Origin: CAYFPO01 sp964345035
GTDB lineage: Bacteria > Fidelibacterota > Marinisomatia > SCGC-AAA003-L08 > GCA-002704045
Direction of reading: 5' to 3'
NCBI GenBank assembly: GCA_964345035.1
Contig: CAYFPO010000006.1
Location: 12,613 to 76,612, forward strand
DNA length: 64,000 nucleotides
In this document: positions 18,680 through 27,733 of the stretch, piece after piece
Numbering within the stretch: the first letter of the stretch is position 1
Layout: each line of letters starts with the position of its first letter
Notes under the pieces: generated by a model
Told to the model about the DNA's origin: nothing
Database searches by the model: none
The model's input: only the letters and a program-made list of their open reading frames with translations
Program-made: the position numbers and the translations under genes

Positions 18680-19459
18680 TTGTTTTCTTTCCTCAGGATT
18701 CTGCATCAATACAGGGACCTGTTTGCATTGATCCTGACCTCGTCAATATCACTTTATCTTTTGTTCTCCAATGATGTTCCTGCAGTCCATTCATTACAGA
18801 GTAAAGTATCCGATATCTATATAACAATTTTAAAACCCCAACAATGGTATAGAGAAATTATTTCCGTAAAGGAGGAAAATCGTGTCCTTAAGGAAAAAAT
18901 AACTCAGTTGAATTTACATAATCTTAGGTTGGAGCATTTTGCTCATGAAAACCGTCGATTAAAAGAGATGTTAAATTTCTCTAAAGAATCAATTTGGAAT
19001 CTCAGACCGGCGAATATTGTCAGGCAGAGTTTCTCTCCATCAACTCATTCATTCACAATAAATATCGGGGTGAAAGAGGGTATTGCGAAAAATCACGCTG
19101 CGATTGATATGAATGGATTAATAGGTAAAACCTATATTGTTGGAGAACAATCAACAATAATACAGACTTTGACAGACAAAAATTTCAGAGTATCGATTCG
19201 TGTTGGTGAAAACAGAATACTTGGAATATTTCACCCTACTCATGGGGCTTATGGAGTTTTAGAAGGGATACCTAAAAGTCAGTCAGTATCTGAAAACAAT
19301 ATTGTTGTAACTTCCGGTATTTCTGATATATATCCGCCGGATATTCCAGTTGCAAAAGTGATATCTGTATCAATTAATCCTAATCAATTATTCCAAAATA
19401 TTGTGGTTGAAATTTTAGCAGATATCTACAACCCTGATTATGTGTTTGTGATAGAATGA
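18680..19459 (+). CDS. mreC: Rod-shape-determining protein MreC
   Basis: Periplasmic scaffold that activates PBP2/RodA. The 259-aa protein has one N-terminal membrane helix (LFALILTSSISLYLLF), a coiled coil (about 65-105: EENRVLKEKITQLN...RLKEM) and two beta-barrel domains with GVKEGIAKNHAAIDMNGLIGK and VVTSGISDIYPPDIPVAKV, typical of MreC. The only reasonable start is TTG at 18680, 2 bp after the mreB stop; it has no strong ribosome site, so coupling to mreB is likely. It overlaps mreD by 4 bp. Confidence 0.95.
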   Translation: MFSFLRILHQYRDLFALILTSSISLYLLFSNDVPAVHSLQSKVSDIYITILKPQQWYREIISVKEENRVLKEKITQLNLHNLRLEHFAHENRRLKEMLNFSKESIWNLRPANIVRQSFSPSTHSFTINIGVKEGIAKNHAAIDMNGLIGKTYIVGEQSTIIQTLTDKNFRVSIRVGENRILGIFHPTHGAYGVLEGIPKSQSVSENNIVVTSGISDIYPPDIPVAKVISVSINPNQLFQNIVVEILADIYNPDYVFVIE

Positions 19460-19947
19460 ATTATAAAGAAATTATCAAATACACACTAATCATAATTGGT
19501 GTGATAGCTTTTCAAATATTTTTCCCTTCTGTTTATTATCTAAATTATAAAATTTCACCCGATTTTATGTTGTTGATGCTTACCTTTATTGCATTCAGGA
19601 TAAATCGATATAACTGTATTATTCTTGGATTTCTAATAGGGTTACTACAGGACACTATAACACAAATTGAATTATTTGGTATTTATGCATTCATTAAACC
19701 AATTACTGTATTTGCAATTTGCAGTATGAGGAATGTGATTAAAATCTGGCCAAAATCTATTATCTTAATACTGATTTCATTGAGCTATCTTTTGCATTTT
19801 ACACTTTATTATTATATAAAATTGAACGGAACATCCACAAGTATCCTCATCGGAGGGAATCTTGTCGTAATACATACAGTTATTAATTTTGTATTTTTGT
19901 TTCTTTTGGATAAACTAATTCTTCCTCTTAAATCATCTTTGGAATAA
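19456..19947 (+). CDS. mreD: Rod-shape-determining protein MreD
   Basis: Small integral membrane partner of MreC. The 163-aa sequence is almost entirely hydrophobic with about five predicted membrane helices, and it shows the family pattern PDFMLLMLTFIAF followed by GFLIGLLQD (the conserved Gly/Gln-Asp turn). Identification leans on position (ATGA overlap after mreC, zero gap before mrdA) as well as sequence, since MreD is poorly conserved. Confidence 0.92.
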   Translation: MNYKEIIKYTLIIIGVIAFQIFFPSVYYLNYKISPDFMLLMLTFIAFRINRYNCIILGFLIGLLQDTITQIELFGIYAFIKPITVFAICSMRNVIKIWPKSIILILISLSYLLHFTLYYYIKLNGTSTSILIGGNLVVIHTVINFVFLFLLDKLILPLKSSLE

Positions 19948-21726
19948 ATGAGATCACATAATCCAATACCATCTCATAGAAGTCGAATAATAATTGCTTC
20001 TGCAGGATTGTTTATGGTGATACTATTAGGTAAATACTTCAAAGTTCAAGTGATTGATTATAATAAATATGTTTATCAGTCTCGAAAGAACAGTATCAGA
20101 CAGGTAATTACAAAAGCTCCCCGAGGTATTATTTATGATTTAAATGGTCTACCCCTTGTTGATAATCGTCCAATATTTGACCTTCAGGTAATTCCCGAGG
20201 ATGTAAAGAAGGACTTTAACTATGATTTATTGTATTCAATTACCGGGATTCAGAAGGAAGAAATTCAGAATAAGATAAATAATAAGAAAAAGTCTATCAG
20301 CAGATTCAGACCCATGCTTTTAAAACGGCATGTAAGTTATCTGGAAATGTCTAAACTCCAGGAGAATTTACTTGATTTTCCAGGTATGGTATTTGATCAA
20401 CTTCCAGCGAGAATTTATCCCAATAATGCAAATTTGTCACACACTCTTGGGTATTTACGAGAAGTTACCGAAGAACAATTAAATTTAAAGCAATCGAAGC
20501 TTTTATATAATATGCGGGACATTTACGGGGCATCCGGAATTGAATTTGAATATGAAAATTTATTGCGCGGGATTGATGGTCTGGAATATCATACTGTGGA
20601 TTTGTATGGCAGAGATCATGGCATAATTCCTAATGAAATTAAATATAACCAAAAATCAGGTGAACCAGTAAAGTTGACAATTGACAGTAAATTGCAGCAT
20701 TTTGCAGAACAACAATTAGCTGGTTTAACAGGCGCACTAATTTGTATGAATCCTAATTCTGGTGAAATTCTTACTTTAGTCAGTGCACCGGATTTTGATT
20801 TGAATTCATTTGTGGGACCAATACCAGCAGAAATATGGAAAACGTGGAACACCGATGACAGGAAACCTCTAATGAACCGAGTGATTAATGGTACTTATCC
20901 ACCTGGATCTGTATTTAAAATTGTAACTGCGGCTCTGGTTCTTGAAACCAAAAAAGTAAATCAGTTCAAAATCTATGATTGTAATGGGAAATACCATTTT
21001 GGAGATAGAATTTATCATTGTTGGAATGAAACCGGCCACGGCGAGGTTAATTTATCAGATGCAATAAAATATTCCTGTAATATATATTTTTACAAAGTAA
21101 TCCAACAATTCAGATTAAGTGAGTGGGTTGAAATGTCAGAAAAATTTGGATTTGGCACACCAACGGGAATCGACCTACAGAACGAATCATCAGGAGTAGT
21201 TCCAAATAAAAAATATATGGATGAAAAGTATACCAGCCGAGGTTGGGCATTCGGAAGTTTATTGAATTTTGTATTAGGACAGGGTGACCTTTTAACAACT
21301 CCAATCCAGGTTTGTCAGATGATGAATTTAATTGCATCAGGAGGCAAAACATATCAACCACATTTAGTACCTTTTGGTAATATTGGTCAACTACACCTTA
21401 ATTTAAAAACCAGTACCTGGGAATTTATTAATATGTCACTGATGCGTGTTGTAAATGAAACAAATGGAACCGGGAAAAATGCTCAAATTGTCAATGGTGG
21501 TCTGGTTTATGGCAAAACCGGAACAGCACAAAACCCCCATGGAGAGCCACATTCATGGTTCAGTGGATTTGTAGAAACAGATTCAGGACTTAAAATGACT
21601 CTGGCTGTGATAGTTGAAAATGGTGGAAAAGGATCAGCAACTGCAGCACCAATTGCTAAGGAAATATTTCAAAAATTTATTGATTTAAATTCAATGAGTA
21701 TAATCTCAATTAGTGATGCTGAATAA
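19948..21726 (+). CDS. mrdA: Penicillin-binding protein 2 (elongasome transpeptidase)
   Basis: Cross-links peptidoglycan in the lateral wall together with RodA. The 592-aa sequence has an N-terminal membrane anchor (IIIASAGLFMVILLGKYF), the PBP dimerisation domain (RGIIYDLNGLPLVDNRP), then the transpeptidase with Ser321-V-F-Lys324 (PPGSVFK), Ser376-Cys-Asn378 (YSCN) and Lys523-Thr-Gly (KTGTAQNP). All three active-site motifs are intact. The gene abuts mreD and overlaps rodA by 11-14 bp. Confidence 0.97.
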   Translation: MRSHNPIPSHRSRIIIASAGLFMVILLGKYFKVQVIDYNKYVYQSRKNSIRQVITKAPRGIIYDLNGLPLVDNRPIFDLQVIPEDVKKDFNYDLLYSITGIQKEEIQNKINNKKKSISRFRPMLLKRHVSYLEMSKLQENLLDFPGMVFDQLPARIYPNNANLSHTLGYLREVTEEQLNLKQSKLLYNMRDIYGASGIEFEYENLLRGIDGLEYHTVDLYGRDHGIIPNEIKYNQKSGEPVKLTIDSKLQHFAEQQLAGLTGALICMNPNSGEILTLVSAPDFDLNSFVGPIPAEIWKTWNTDDRKPLMNRVINGTYPPGSVFKIVTAALVLETKKVNQFKIYDCNGKYHFGDRIYHCWNETGHGEVNLSDAIKYSCNIYFYKVIQQFRLSEWVEMSEKFGFGTPTGIDLQNESSGVVPNKKYMDEKYTSRGWAFGSLLNFVLGQGDLLTTPIQVCQMMNLIASGGKTYQPHLVPFGNIGQLHLNLKTSTWEFINMSLMRVVNETNGTGKNAQIVNGGLVYGKTGTAQNPHGEPHSWFSGFVETDSGLKMTLAVIVENGGKGSATAAPIAKEIFQKFIDLNSMSIISISDAE

Positions 21727-22945
21727 ATTTTATTCCAACCGCCCTAACCTGAAGATTCAATGGTCGATATTTCTGCCTGCAATAGGTTTAATTTTTATTG
21801 GCATGGTAACACTTTGGAGTACAAAAGGAGACGGAGATCTGATTTCTTCTACCTTTTACAGGCAATTGATACATTTGGGTATTGGGTTAATATTATTCTA
21901 TGTTATACAGTTTTTCAGGGTAACATTTTTTTATGAATTCGCATACATCTTTTATATAGGATTATTACTCCTGTTATTTGCAACAATTTTTATGCCTGAA
22001 ATATCAGGTTCAACCAGATGGATTATATTAGGACCAATACAATTTCAACCTGCAGAATTTGGAAAAATTATATTAATTTTCGTCCTCGCAAAATATTTAG
22101 CAGATTTTCATGAAAATTCAAATCATTGGAAATTGATTACTGCTGCTCTTGCAATTGCCATTGTACCTGCCTTAATGATTTTTAAGCAACCTGATTTAGG
22201 AACAGCAATTATTTTTCCTGCAGTAACATATCCAATGCTGTATTGGTCTGGAATTAGACCGTTTCATTTGTTTATAATTTCTGCACCTGCTCTCAGTGTT
22301 ATGGCTGCATTTAATTTAACACTGTTTTACTTCTGGGTGATAGTGCTGGTAATTATTTTATTTCTGGGACAGCCAAAATTAAAAACCGGTGTGTTTCTAT
22401 TTATCTTGAATGTTGGGTTTGGCACCTTGTCTACAGTTTTATGGGAAAGGTTATATCCGCATCAAAAGGCAAGAATTTTTACTTTTTTGGATCCATCGAG
22501 AGATCCCCAGGGCGCTGGATATCAGATAATTCAATCCATCACAGCCATTGGATCAGGAGGATTTTCTGGTAAAGGCTTTGGGCAGGGATCACAAACTCAC
22601 CTCAGATTTTTACCTGTCAGAGATACAGATTTCATTATTTCTGTTATTGGTGAAGAGCATGGGTTTATTGGTATCTTTGTTGTTATATTGCTATTCTTTA
22701 TTATGATATATTGGATGATAAATCATGCACTAAGATTAAGTAATCGTTATAGTAGTTTTACGGTAATTGGATTGGCATCAATTATTTTTGTTCATGTATT
22801 GGTCAATATGGGTATGGTAATTGGTTTACTGCCTGTCACAGGATTGCCCATTCCATTTATCAGTTATGGCGGTTCTTTTTTACTTTCCATGGTTTGTTTG
22901 GTGGCAATTACTAACAATTTAATCAACAATGACATAGAACTGTGA
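21716..22945 (+). CDS. rodA: Peptidoglycan glycosyltransferase RodA
   Basis: SEDS-family polymerase that builds glycan strands with PBP2. About 409 aa with roughly ten membrane helices; signatures include GSTRWIILGPIQFQPAEFGKI, KQPDLGTAIIF, DPQGAGYQIIQSITAIGSGG, FIISVIGEEHGFIG and GLLPVTGLPIPFISYGGSF. The start is either ATG 21716 or the GTG just upstream at 21713; both lie inside the end of mrdA, giving translational coupling. It closes the elongasome operon, after which comes a 91-bp gap. Confidence 0.97.
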   Translation: MLNKFYSNRPNLKIQWSIFLPAIGLIFIGMVTLWSTKGDGDLISSTFYRQLIHLGIGLILFYVIQFFRVTFFYEFAYIFYIGLLLLLFATIFMPEISGSTRWIILGPIQFQPAEFGKIILIFVLAKYLADFHENSNHWKLITAALAIAIVPALMIFKQPDLGTAIIFPAVTYPMLYWSGIRPFHLFIISAPALSVMAAFNLTLFYFWVIVLVIILFLGQPKLKTGVFLFILNVGFGTLSTVLWERLYPHQKARIFTFLDPSRDPQGAGYQIIQSITAIGSGGFSGKGFGQGSQTHLRFLPVRDTDFIISVIGEEHGFIGIFVVILLFFIMIYWMINHALRLSNRYSSFTVIGLASIIFVHVLVNMGMVIGLLPVTGLPIPFISYGGSFLLSMVCLVAITNNLINNDIEL

Positions 22946-23036
22946 GTAAATAATTGCTCTGTCTGTTTTGTTATTTGTAAATTTAGGGCTAGAACATGAT
23001 TGAAATTCTGTTAACAATATTTAATCAGGAACTAAC

Positions 23037-23957
23037 ATGAACCATCGTTCAATTCAAAATAAAAAATACCTATCCATGATTTCATTATTTTTCGCGGTAT
23101 ATTGTACTCAAATACCACGAACGGTACCGGCTGAAGAACCGGACTATCTTTTGAACAGTAGTGCTTATGAAAAATCCCGTGAGAACAGTCGGGAAGTGAA
23201 AAAGCTGAAAGCTTCCATGTTAAAACAAGCAGATCAAATTGATTCACTTTTTATTGTAATGGAAACTGTGATCAGGGAAGTTAAGCATCAAAAAATGAAA
23301 TCTTCTGAATTAAAATCCGTTGTTGAAAATGACCTGCATCGCCTGAGAAGTGATATTGTTGCAGACAGGGACAGCATGGATATTGAACTGACAAATACAC
23401 TTGTCAGAATTCAAAATAAGTTGCGAATCCTGGAAGATAGAGCATCTTATACAGATAGTACTAATTTTGAAATTCTAAATATGTTGGTTATGTTTGAAAA
23501 TAAAATTACATCATTGACGGATAGTTATCGTGAAATTTCAGAACTAACCACGAAGGGTAGTATTGAAAATGTTGAAGTACTGAGTGATGCTGAATATAGA
23601 GAAATGTATATTGAGGGGTTATCTACATATCAAAATGGTGAATATGAAAAATCCCTTAAAATATTTAATGACCTAATCGATATTAATCCTGTCCATGATT
23701 TGGCCGATAATTGTCAATATTGGATAGGAGAAGTGTATTATGGCATGAAAGATTATAAAAGAAGCATTAAGGAATTTGAGAAAGTATTTACATTTTCAGG
23801 TTCTAATAAAGATGATGATTCACAATATAAGCTCGGTTTATGTTACATCAATATTGGTAATAAAAGCCGTGCAAAAGATGAATTTCAAAAACTATTGGAA
23901 ATTTATCCAAATAGCGAATATTATCAGAAATCAAAACAATATCTCCAACAACTTTAA
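23037..23957 (+). CDS. CpoB/YbgF-like periplasmic coiled-coil TPR protein
   Basis: A 306-aa exported protein. A short hydrophobic signal (MISLFFAVYC) is followed by a long heptad-rich coiled coil (about 45-165) and then three TPR-type repeats (MYIEGLSTYQNGEYEKSLKIF, QYWIGEVYYGMKDYKRSIKEF, QYKLGLCYINIGNKSRAKDEF). This is the plan of CpoB/YbgF, which coordinates peptidoglycan synthesis with outer-membrane constriction. Tol-Pal genes are not adjacent, but the gene follows the elongasome operon, which fits a wall-related role. AGGA lies 7 nt before the ATG. Whether Cys25 is lipidated is doubtful (Tyr at -1). Confidence 0.72.
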   Translation: MNHRSIQNKKYLSMISLFFAVYCTQIPRTVPAEEPDYLLNSSAYEKSRENSREVKKLKASMLKQADQIDSLFIVMETVIREVKHQKMKSSELKSVVENDLHRLRSDIVADRDSMDIELTNTLVRIQNKLRILEDRASYTDSTNFEILNMLVMFENKITSLTDSYREISELTTKGSIENVEVLSDAEYREMYIEGLSTYQNGEYEKSLKIFNDLIDINPVHDLADNCQYWIGEVYYGMKDYKRSIKEFEKVFTFSGSNKDDDSQYKLGLCYINIGNKSRAKDEFQKLLEIYPNSEYYQKSKQYLQQL

Positions 23958-23970
23958 TTAAGGAACACCT

Positions 23971-24795
23971 ATGGCATTGAAAGTTTTTTATGTTTCTCCG
24001 GAGGTGGCACCGTTTGCAAACACCTGTTTTTTATCCAATTTTTCCAGAAAGATTGCAACTAGATTCCAAGATAATCCGGACATTGAAATACGGATATTTC
24101 ATCCAAAATATGGATTTATCAGTGAAAGAAAATATATACTTAGAGAAGTAATCCGACTAAAAGATTTCCCAATAGTTTTTAACGATGAGGAAAAGCTGAT
24201 CACTATTAAATCTGCATTTATCCCTGAGACACGGGTACAGATTTATTTTCTTGAAGATCATTTTTATTTTAAACCTGTATCTGAATTGATATATAAAGCC
24301 AGGAATGGTAGAGTATATGCTGATAATGCTGAAAAATATGCATTGTTTGCAAAGGTAGCTTTGGAGACGTTAAAACAATTATTATGGGTGCCGGATGTCA
24401 TTGCCTGTAATGATTGGCAAACCTCATTTATACCTTATTTGTTTAATAAACAGTATAAAGATGATGGTCCATTTAAAAAGACTAAAATTGTATTTATCGC
24501 CCACTCGGTAGATGAGTATCGGAATTTTCCTTCTGACTCTTTCTCTACAATAGAATTGGAAACAGAAAAATCCGGAAAAACTCAGGATATGGTACAATCT
24601 GCTATACAAAATTCTGACAAAACCATTTGTATAGATTATGACGGGAAATTGACTGCTTCTTTGAACAGATTTAGATCTGTTAAAAATACCATTGAGGATT
24701 CAAAACATTCAACAATTTCAATCCCAAAATCACCTCGCATGGCAGATTGGAAAGAGATTGTCAGCTCATTTGAAAAAAACCTGAAAAAAGTTTAA
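23971..24795 (+). CDS. Starch-synthase N-domain-like protein, probably non-catalytic
   Basis: A 274-aa protein resembling only the N-terminal Rossmann half of GT5 glycogen/starch synthases: KVFYVSPEVAPFA at the start, IRIFHPKYGFI, the DVIACNDWQTSFIPYLF segment and KIVFIAHS. The ADP-glucose loop normally reading KxGGL is replaced by NTCFLSNF right after APFA, and the whole C-terminal nucleotide-binding half is missing. It therefore probably does not make glycogen. Bacteroidetes genomes carry a similar ~270-aa truncated protein next to a DUF4270 lipoprotein; here too a large lipoprotein gene follows by 10 bp. AAGGA precedes the ATG. Confidence 0.72.
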   Translation: MALKVFYVSPEVAPFANTCFLSNFSRKIATRFQDNPDIEIRIFHPKYGFISERKYILREVIRLKDFPIVFNDEEKLITIKSAFIPETRVQIYFLEDHFYFKPVSELIYKARNGRVYADNAEKYALFAKVALETLKQLLWVPDVIACNDWQTSFIPYLFNKQYKDDGPFKKTKIVFIAHSVDEYRNFPSDSFSTIELETEKSGKTQDMVQSAIQNSDKTICIDYDGKLTASLNRFRSVKNTIEDSKHSTISIPKSPRMADWKEIVSSFEKNLKKV

Positions 24796-24805
24796 ACCCA
24801 TACAA

Positions 24806-27733
24806 ATGAGTTCCTTGTACTCCTTAAAACTCTGTACAATTCTGAGTGTATGTGCTGTAGTTCTGTTTATTGGGTGTGAATCTGAACCTGTCCAAATTGA
24901 CTTAGGAGAAAATGGTCATCAACTCACGGTTTACGCAACCGACTCCACACAATTTCATTCTGTTCAGATGCCTAACAGGATTGGAACCAGTTCAAGCTTA
25001 TATGTTGGCAAAATCAATAATAAAAGAAGCACTGCTTTTATTAAATTGAATGCAGATGTATTTTCACAACACTCAACACTATGTTCAGAGGATATTGATA
25101 GTTTAAAACTTACCTTGAATATAAACTACATTAATGGATATACTGTGGCAAACGAACCTTCAGTTCCCTATCAAGATTCAATAAATACAGATATTAATTT
25201 TCCTGGTTTTATTGAAAATTACACTCCCGAATCAAATATTTTGTCTGCATTTCTATTCAACCAATCTGATTTCGATATTACCTGGAATGAATCCTCTACC
25301 ATAGATGTAGATACAACAAATGGGGATTTTCTTTTGGATGGCAATTCAATGATGATTGACATAGAAAATGCTATTGAACTTCCAATTGAATTCACTCCTT
25401 CTGGAATACATATTTTATTAGATTCGGTATCTGTCAATAATGCTGAATACTCAGGCATAAATAATACAATTTGTACAGACGATGATAATGAAAGTATTTG
25501 GATTTATTTAAAGTCAACAGGAGACTCACTTTTCGTATTCGGTTCAGCAAATAATTCGGTTATTTCCCGGCTTCCATTTGTAACTGGTAAGTATATTCAA
25601 AAGGAAATTGAGTTTCAGGAAGAACATAAAATCCAAATAGAGAGCATTTCGGCAGGGGATTCAATTGAGGCATTTTTAACCATTCAAACTGATACTGAAT
25701 TACCTGAATTTGGAACAATTATCGGGTTACCGTTTGATACTACAACTACAATAACTATCGAACCAATCATTAGTTGGGTGGATACGGGAAAAACGTTTGA
25801 AGTTGCAACATTGTATATCCAGCCGTCCTTTCATGAAAAGGATTCGACCCATTTAATCGAATTTTCAATGGAGAATCCAATTTTTGTTTACAGAAATTTT
25901 GACCCTTCTGGAGATAATTATTCAGCATCCGATACAACAGGTTCAGAGGACAATGAATATTATGATAACGGAGAACTATTTGAAGATTGTGGATCTGATC
26001 TTCTTTGCAATGAGGATGAAGCAGGGTATAATCCTGATGGAACAGAAAAAAATGGACAATATGATTTTGGTGAATTTTTTCTGGATTGTGGAACGGATAG
26101 TTTATGTAATGATAATAATTTTATATCATCTGAAATGTGTGATTCCATCGGATTTGAATGGGACGAAACAATCGGATGCTTAGTATCTTTTGAAGGTGAA
26201 AATGATGAGTCCGAAGATGATTTTATCATTGACCCCGTTGGTGATGACTGGAGAGATTGCGGGACAGACGGATTATGTCCGGATGATGATGGGTATATAA
26301 ATGCAGATCTGGATTCCACAGAAAATAATGGTGTTTGGGATGATGGAGAAGGATTAGAAAATAATAATCATTGGGATGCAGGTGAACCATTTTTAGACTA
26401 TGGAATAAACGCAATTCCTGATTCCCTTGAGGGACAAAATTATGAATTTGATAATTTTAACCCCAATGATTCAACAGGGACAGAAGGGAATGGAATTTGG
26501 GACCAGGGTGAATGGTTTATAGATGCAGGAATAGATACTACATGGAGTGATGATGAGGATGGATATAATAATATTGGAACTGAAGGAAACGGTGAATATG
26601 ATTATGGTGAAATATTTTTTGATTTTGGAATTGACAGACTGCCTGATTCACTTGAAAATGGGTATGATGAGTTTACCAACCCAGATCCCTCCAATGACAA
26701 CCTGAATTTGGATCCGATGGAAGATGATTGGAGAGATTGCGGGATTGATGGTATTTGTCCCGGTGATGATAATTATGAACAAGCTGATGAAGGTGAATTC
26801 AATGGTAATTTTGATGAGGGTGAAAAATGGGAAGGAAACGGTATCCTGAATTTTGTTGATGTAAACGAGGATAGTTTGTTGGGAATTACCGACAGTAGTG
26901 AAATGTGGTTTGACTGGGGAATTGATCAACTGGAGGATACAACAGAACTATATTTTGGGAGTTACCCTTTAACTGTGGATTTAGGCACCAATTTAGTGGC
27001 GTGGAGTGATACAATTTCAGAGGACTCAATTATTACCAAACCTGAATTAGAAGGTGCAGAGGATGTTGCATTATGGATATCTAAAATTCATAATGATTCT
27101 ATTGAAAATTTAATCGAATTAACAATTTCATTGTATTCATTGAGTGAAATCTCAGCATTTCAATTCCAGCTTGATCATATTCCATTTTACCATGAAGATA
27201 CAGTTTACACCGATAAATCTGATGATATCTATTATGTAAATTCACTCCGCCTAATAGAAGATATTTCAATGTACCCACAATCTGCATTCACTGCTGATGA
27301 TTCAATTGCAGTAAATTTTGGAGAAAGTGTTTATGCTCTATTGGACTTTCCTGAATTAGAATTTTTCATTGCGGAAAATCCTGATGTTATAATTTCTGAT
27401 GCATTGGTCACAGTGTTTCCGGATTCACTGCATAAGCAAAATGAGGAGAATTTCCGATTATATCTGAGCCGTCTAACAGAAGCATTTTATGAAAATGACG
27501 ACTCACTTAGTTCGGAATATATTCTGGATTTTCCCTATTACCGGAATTACAGTTCAGCACCGGATTCCATTCAGCTCAGTGTGAAACGATATATACAAAA
27601 TCTGGTTTCTGACGGATATGGTTATCATAAACTGGTATTTTCGACAGATGGAGCTGGGAACAATTTTGATAATTTTTATTTTAAAAATGATTCAACTGCA
27701 GTCACAAGATTAGAAATATTATATACAAAATGA
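24806..27733 (+). CDS. Large surface lipoprotein with Asp-rich repeats (DUF4270-like N-terminus)
   Basis: A 975-aa lipoprotein (lipobox FIGC, Cys24). Residues 25-365 are strand-rich; 'TSSSLYVGKINNKRSTAFIKL' and 'DIDSLKLTLNI' resemble DUF4270 lipoproteins of Bacteroidetes, an assignment I hold only moderately. Residues about 366-708 are an acidic repeat block (about seven units, several with a DCGxDGxC disulfide-like variant). Residues 710-975 return to strand-rich sequence, with 'LWISKIHNDSIENLIELTISLYS' and a final 'FDNFYFKNDSTAVTRLEILY'. So the block is an insertion between two folded parts. The gene overlaps the following barrel gene by 4 bp. Surface exposure is inferred. Confidence 0.72.
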   Translation: MSSLYSLKLCTILSVCAVVLFIGCESEPVQIDLGENGHQLTVYATDSTQFHSVQMPNRIGTSSSLYVGKINNKRSTAFIKLNADVFSQHSTLCSEDIDSLKLTLNINYINGYTVANEPSVPYQDSINTDINFPGFIENYTPESNILSAFLFNQSDFDITWNESSTIDVDTTNGDFLLDGNSMMIDIENAIELPIEFTPSGIHILLDSVSVNNAEYSGINNTICTDDDNESIWIYLKSTGDSLFVFGSANNSVISRLPFVTGKYIQKEIEFQEEHKIQIESISAGDSIEAFLTIQTDTELPEFGTIIGLPFDTTTTITIEPIISWVDTGKTFEVATLYIQPSFHEKDSTHLIEFSMENPIFVYRNFDPSGDNYSASDTTGSEDNEYYDNGELFEDCGSDLLCNEDEAGYNPDGTEKNGQYDFGEFFLDCGTDSLCNDNNFISSEMCDSIGFEWDETIGCLVSFEGENDESEDDFIIDPVGDDWRDCGTDGLCPDDDGYINADLDSTENNGVWDDGEGLENNNHWDAGEPFLDYGINAIPDSLEGQNYEFDNFNPNDSTGTEGNGIWDQGEWFIDAGIDTTWSDDEDGYNNIGTEGNGEYDYGEIFFDFGIDRLPDSLENGYDEFTNPDPSNDNLNLDPMEDDWRDCGIDGICPGDDNYEQADEGEFNGNFDEGEKWEGNGILNFVDVNEDSLLGITDSSEMWFDWGIDQLEDTTELYFGSYPLTVDLGTNLVAWSDTISEDSIITKPELEGAEDVALWISKIHNDSIENLIELTISLYSLSEISAFQFQLDHIPFYHEDTVYTDKSDDIYYVNSLRLIEDISMYPQSAFTADDSIAVNFGESVYALLDFPELEFFIAENPDVIISDALVTVFPDSLHKQNEENFRLYLSRLTEAFYENDDSLSSEYILDFPYYRNYSSAPDSIQLSVKRYIQNLVSDGYGYHKLVFSTDGAGNNFDNFYFKNDSTAVTRLEILYTK
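25901..26938 (+). repeat. Asp-rich repeat block inside the 975-aa lipoprotein gene
   Basis: Encodes about seven degenerate units of the form G(T/S)ExNGxYDxGExFxDxGxDxL followed by an acidic linker. Four units carry paired cysteines (EDCGSDLLC, LDCGTDSLC, RDCGTDGLC, RDCGIDGIC), and two copies are nearly the same segment (DPVGDDWRDCGTDGLCPDDD and DPMEDDWRDCGIDGICPGDD). It is the same family as the repeats at 35523-37536. Confidence 0.85.

Noticed and set aside
25960..26319. Minus-strand open frame of 119 codons across the repeat region, with several others such as 35839-36354
   Set aside because: Shadow frames of the biased Asp-rich coding sequence; no ribosome site, signal or family resemblance.
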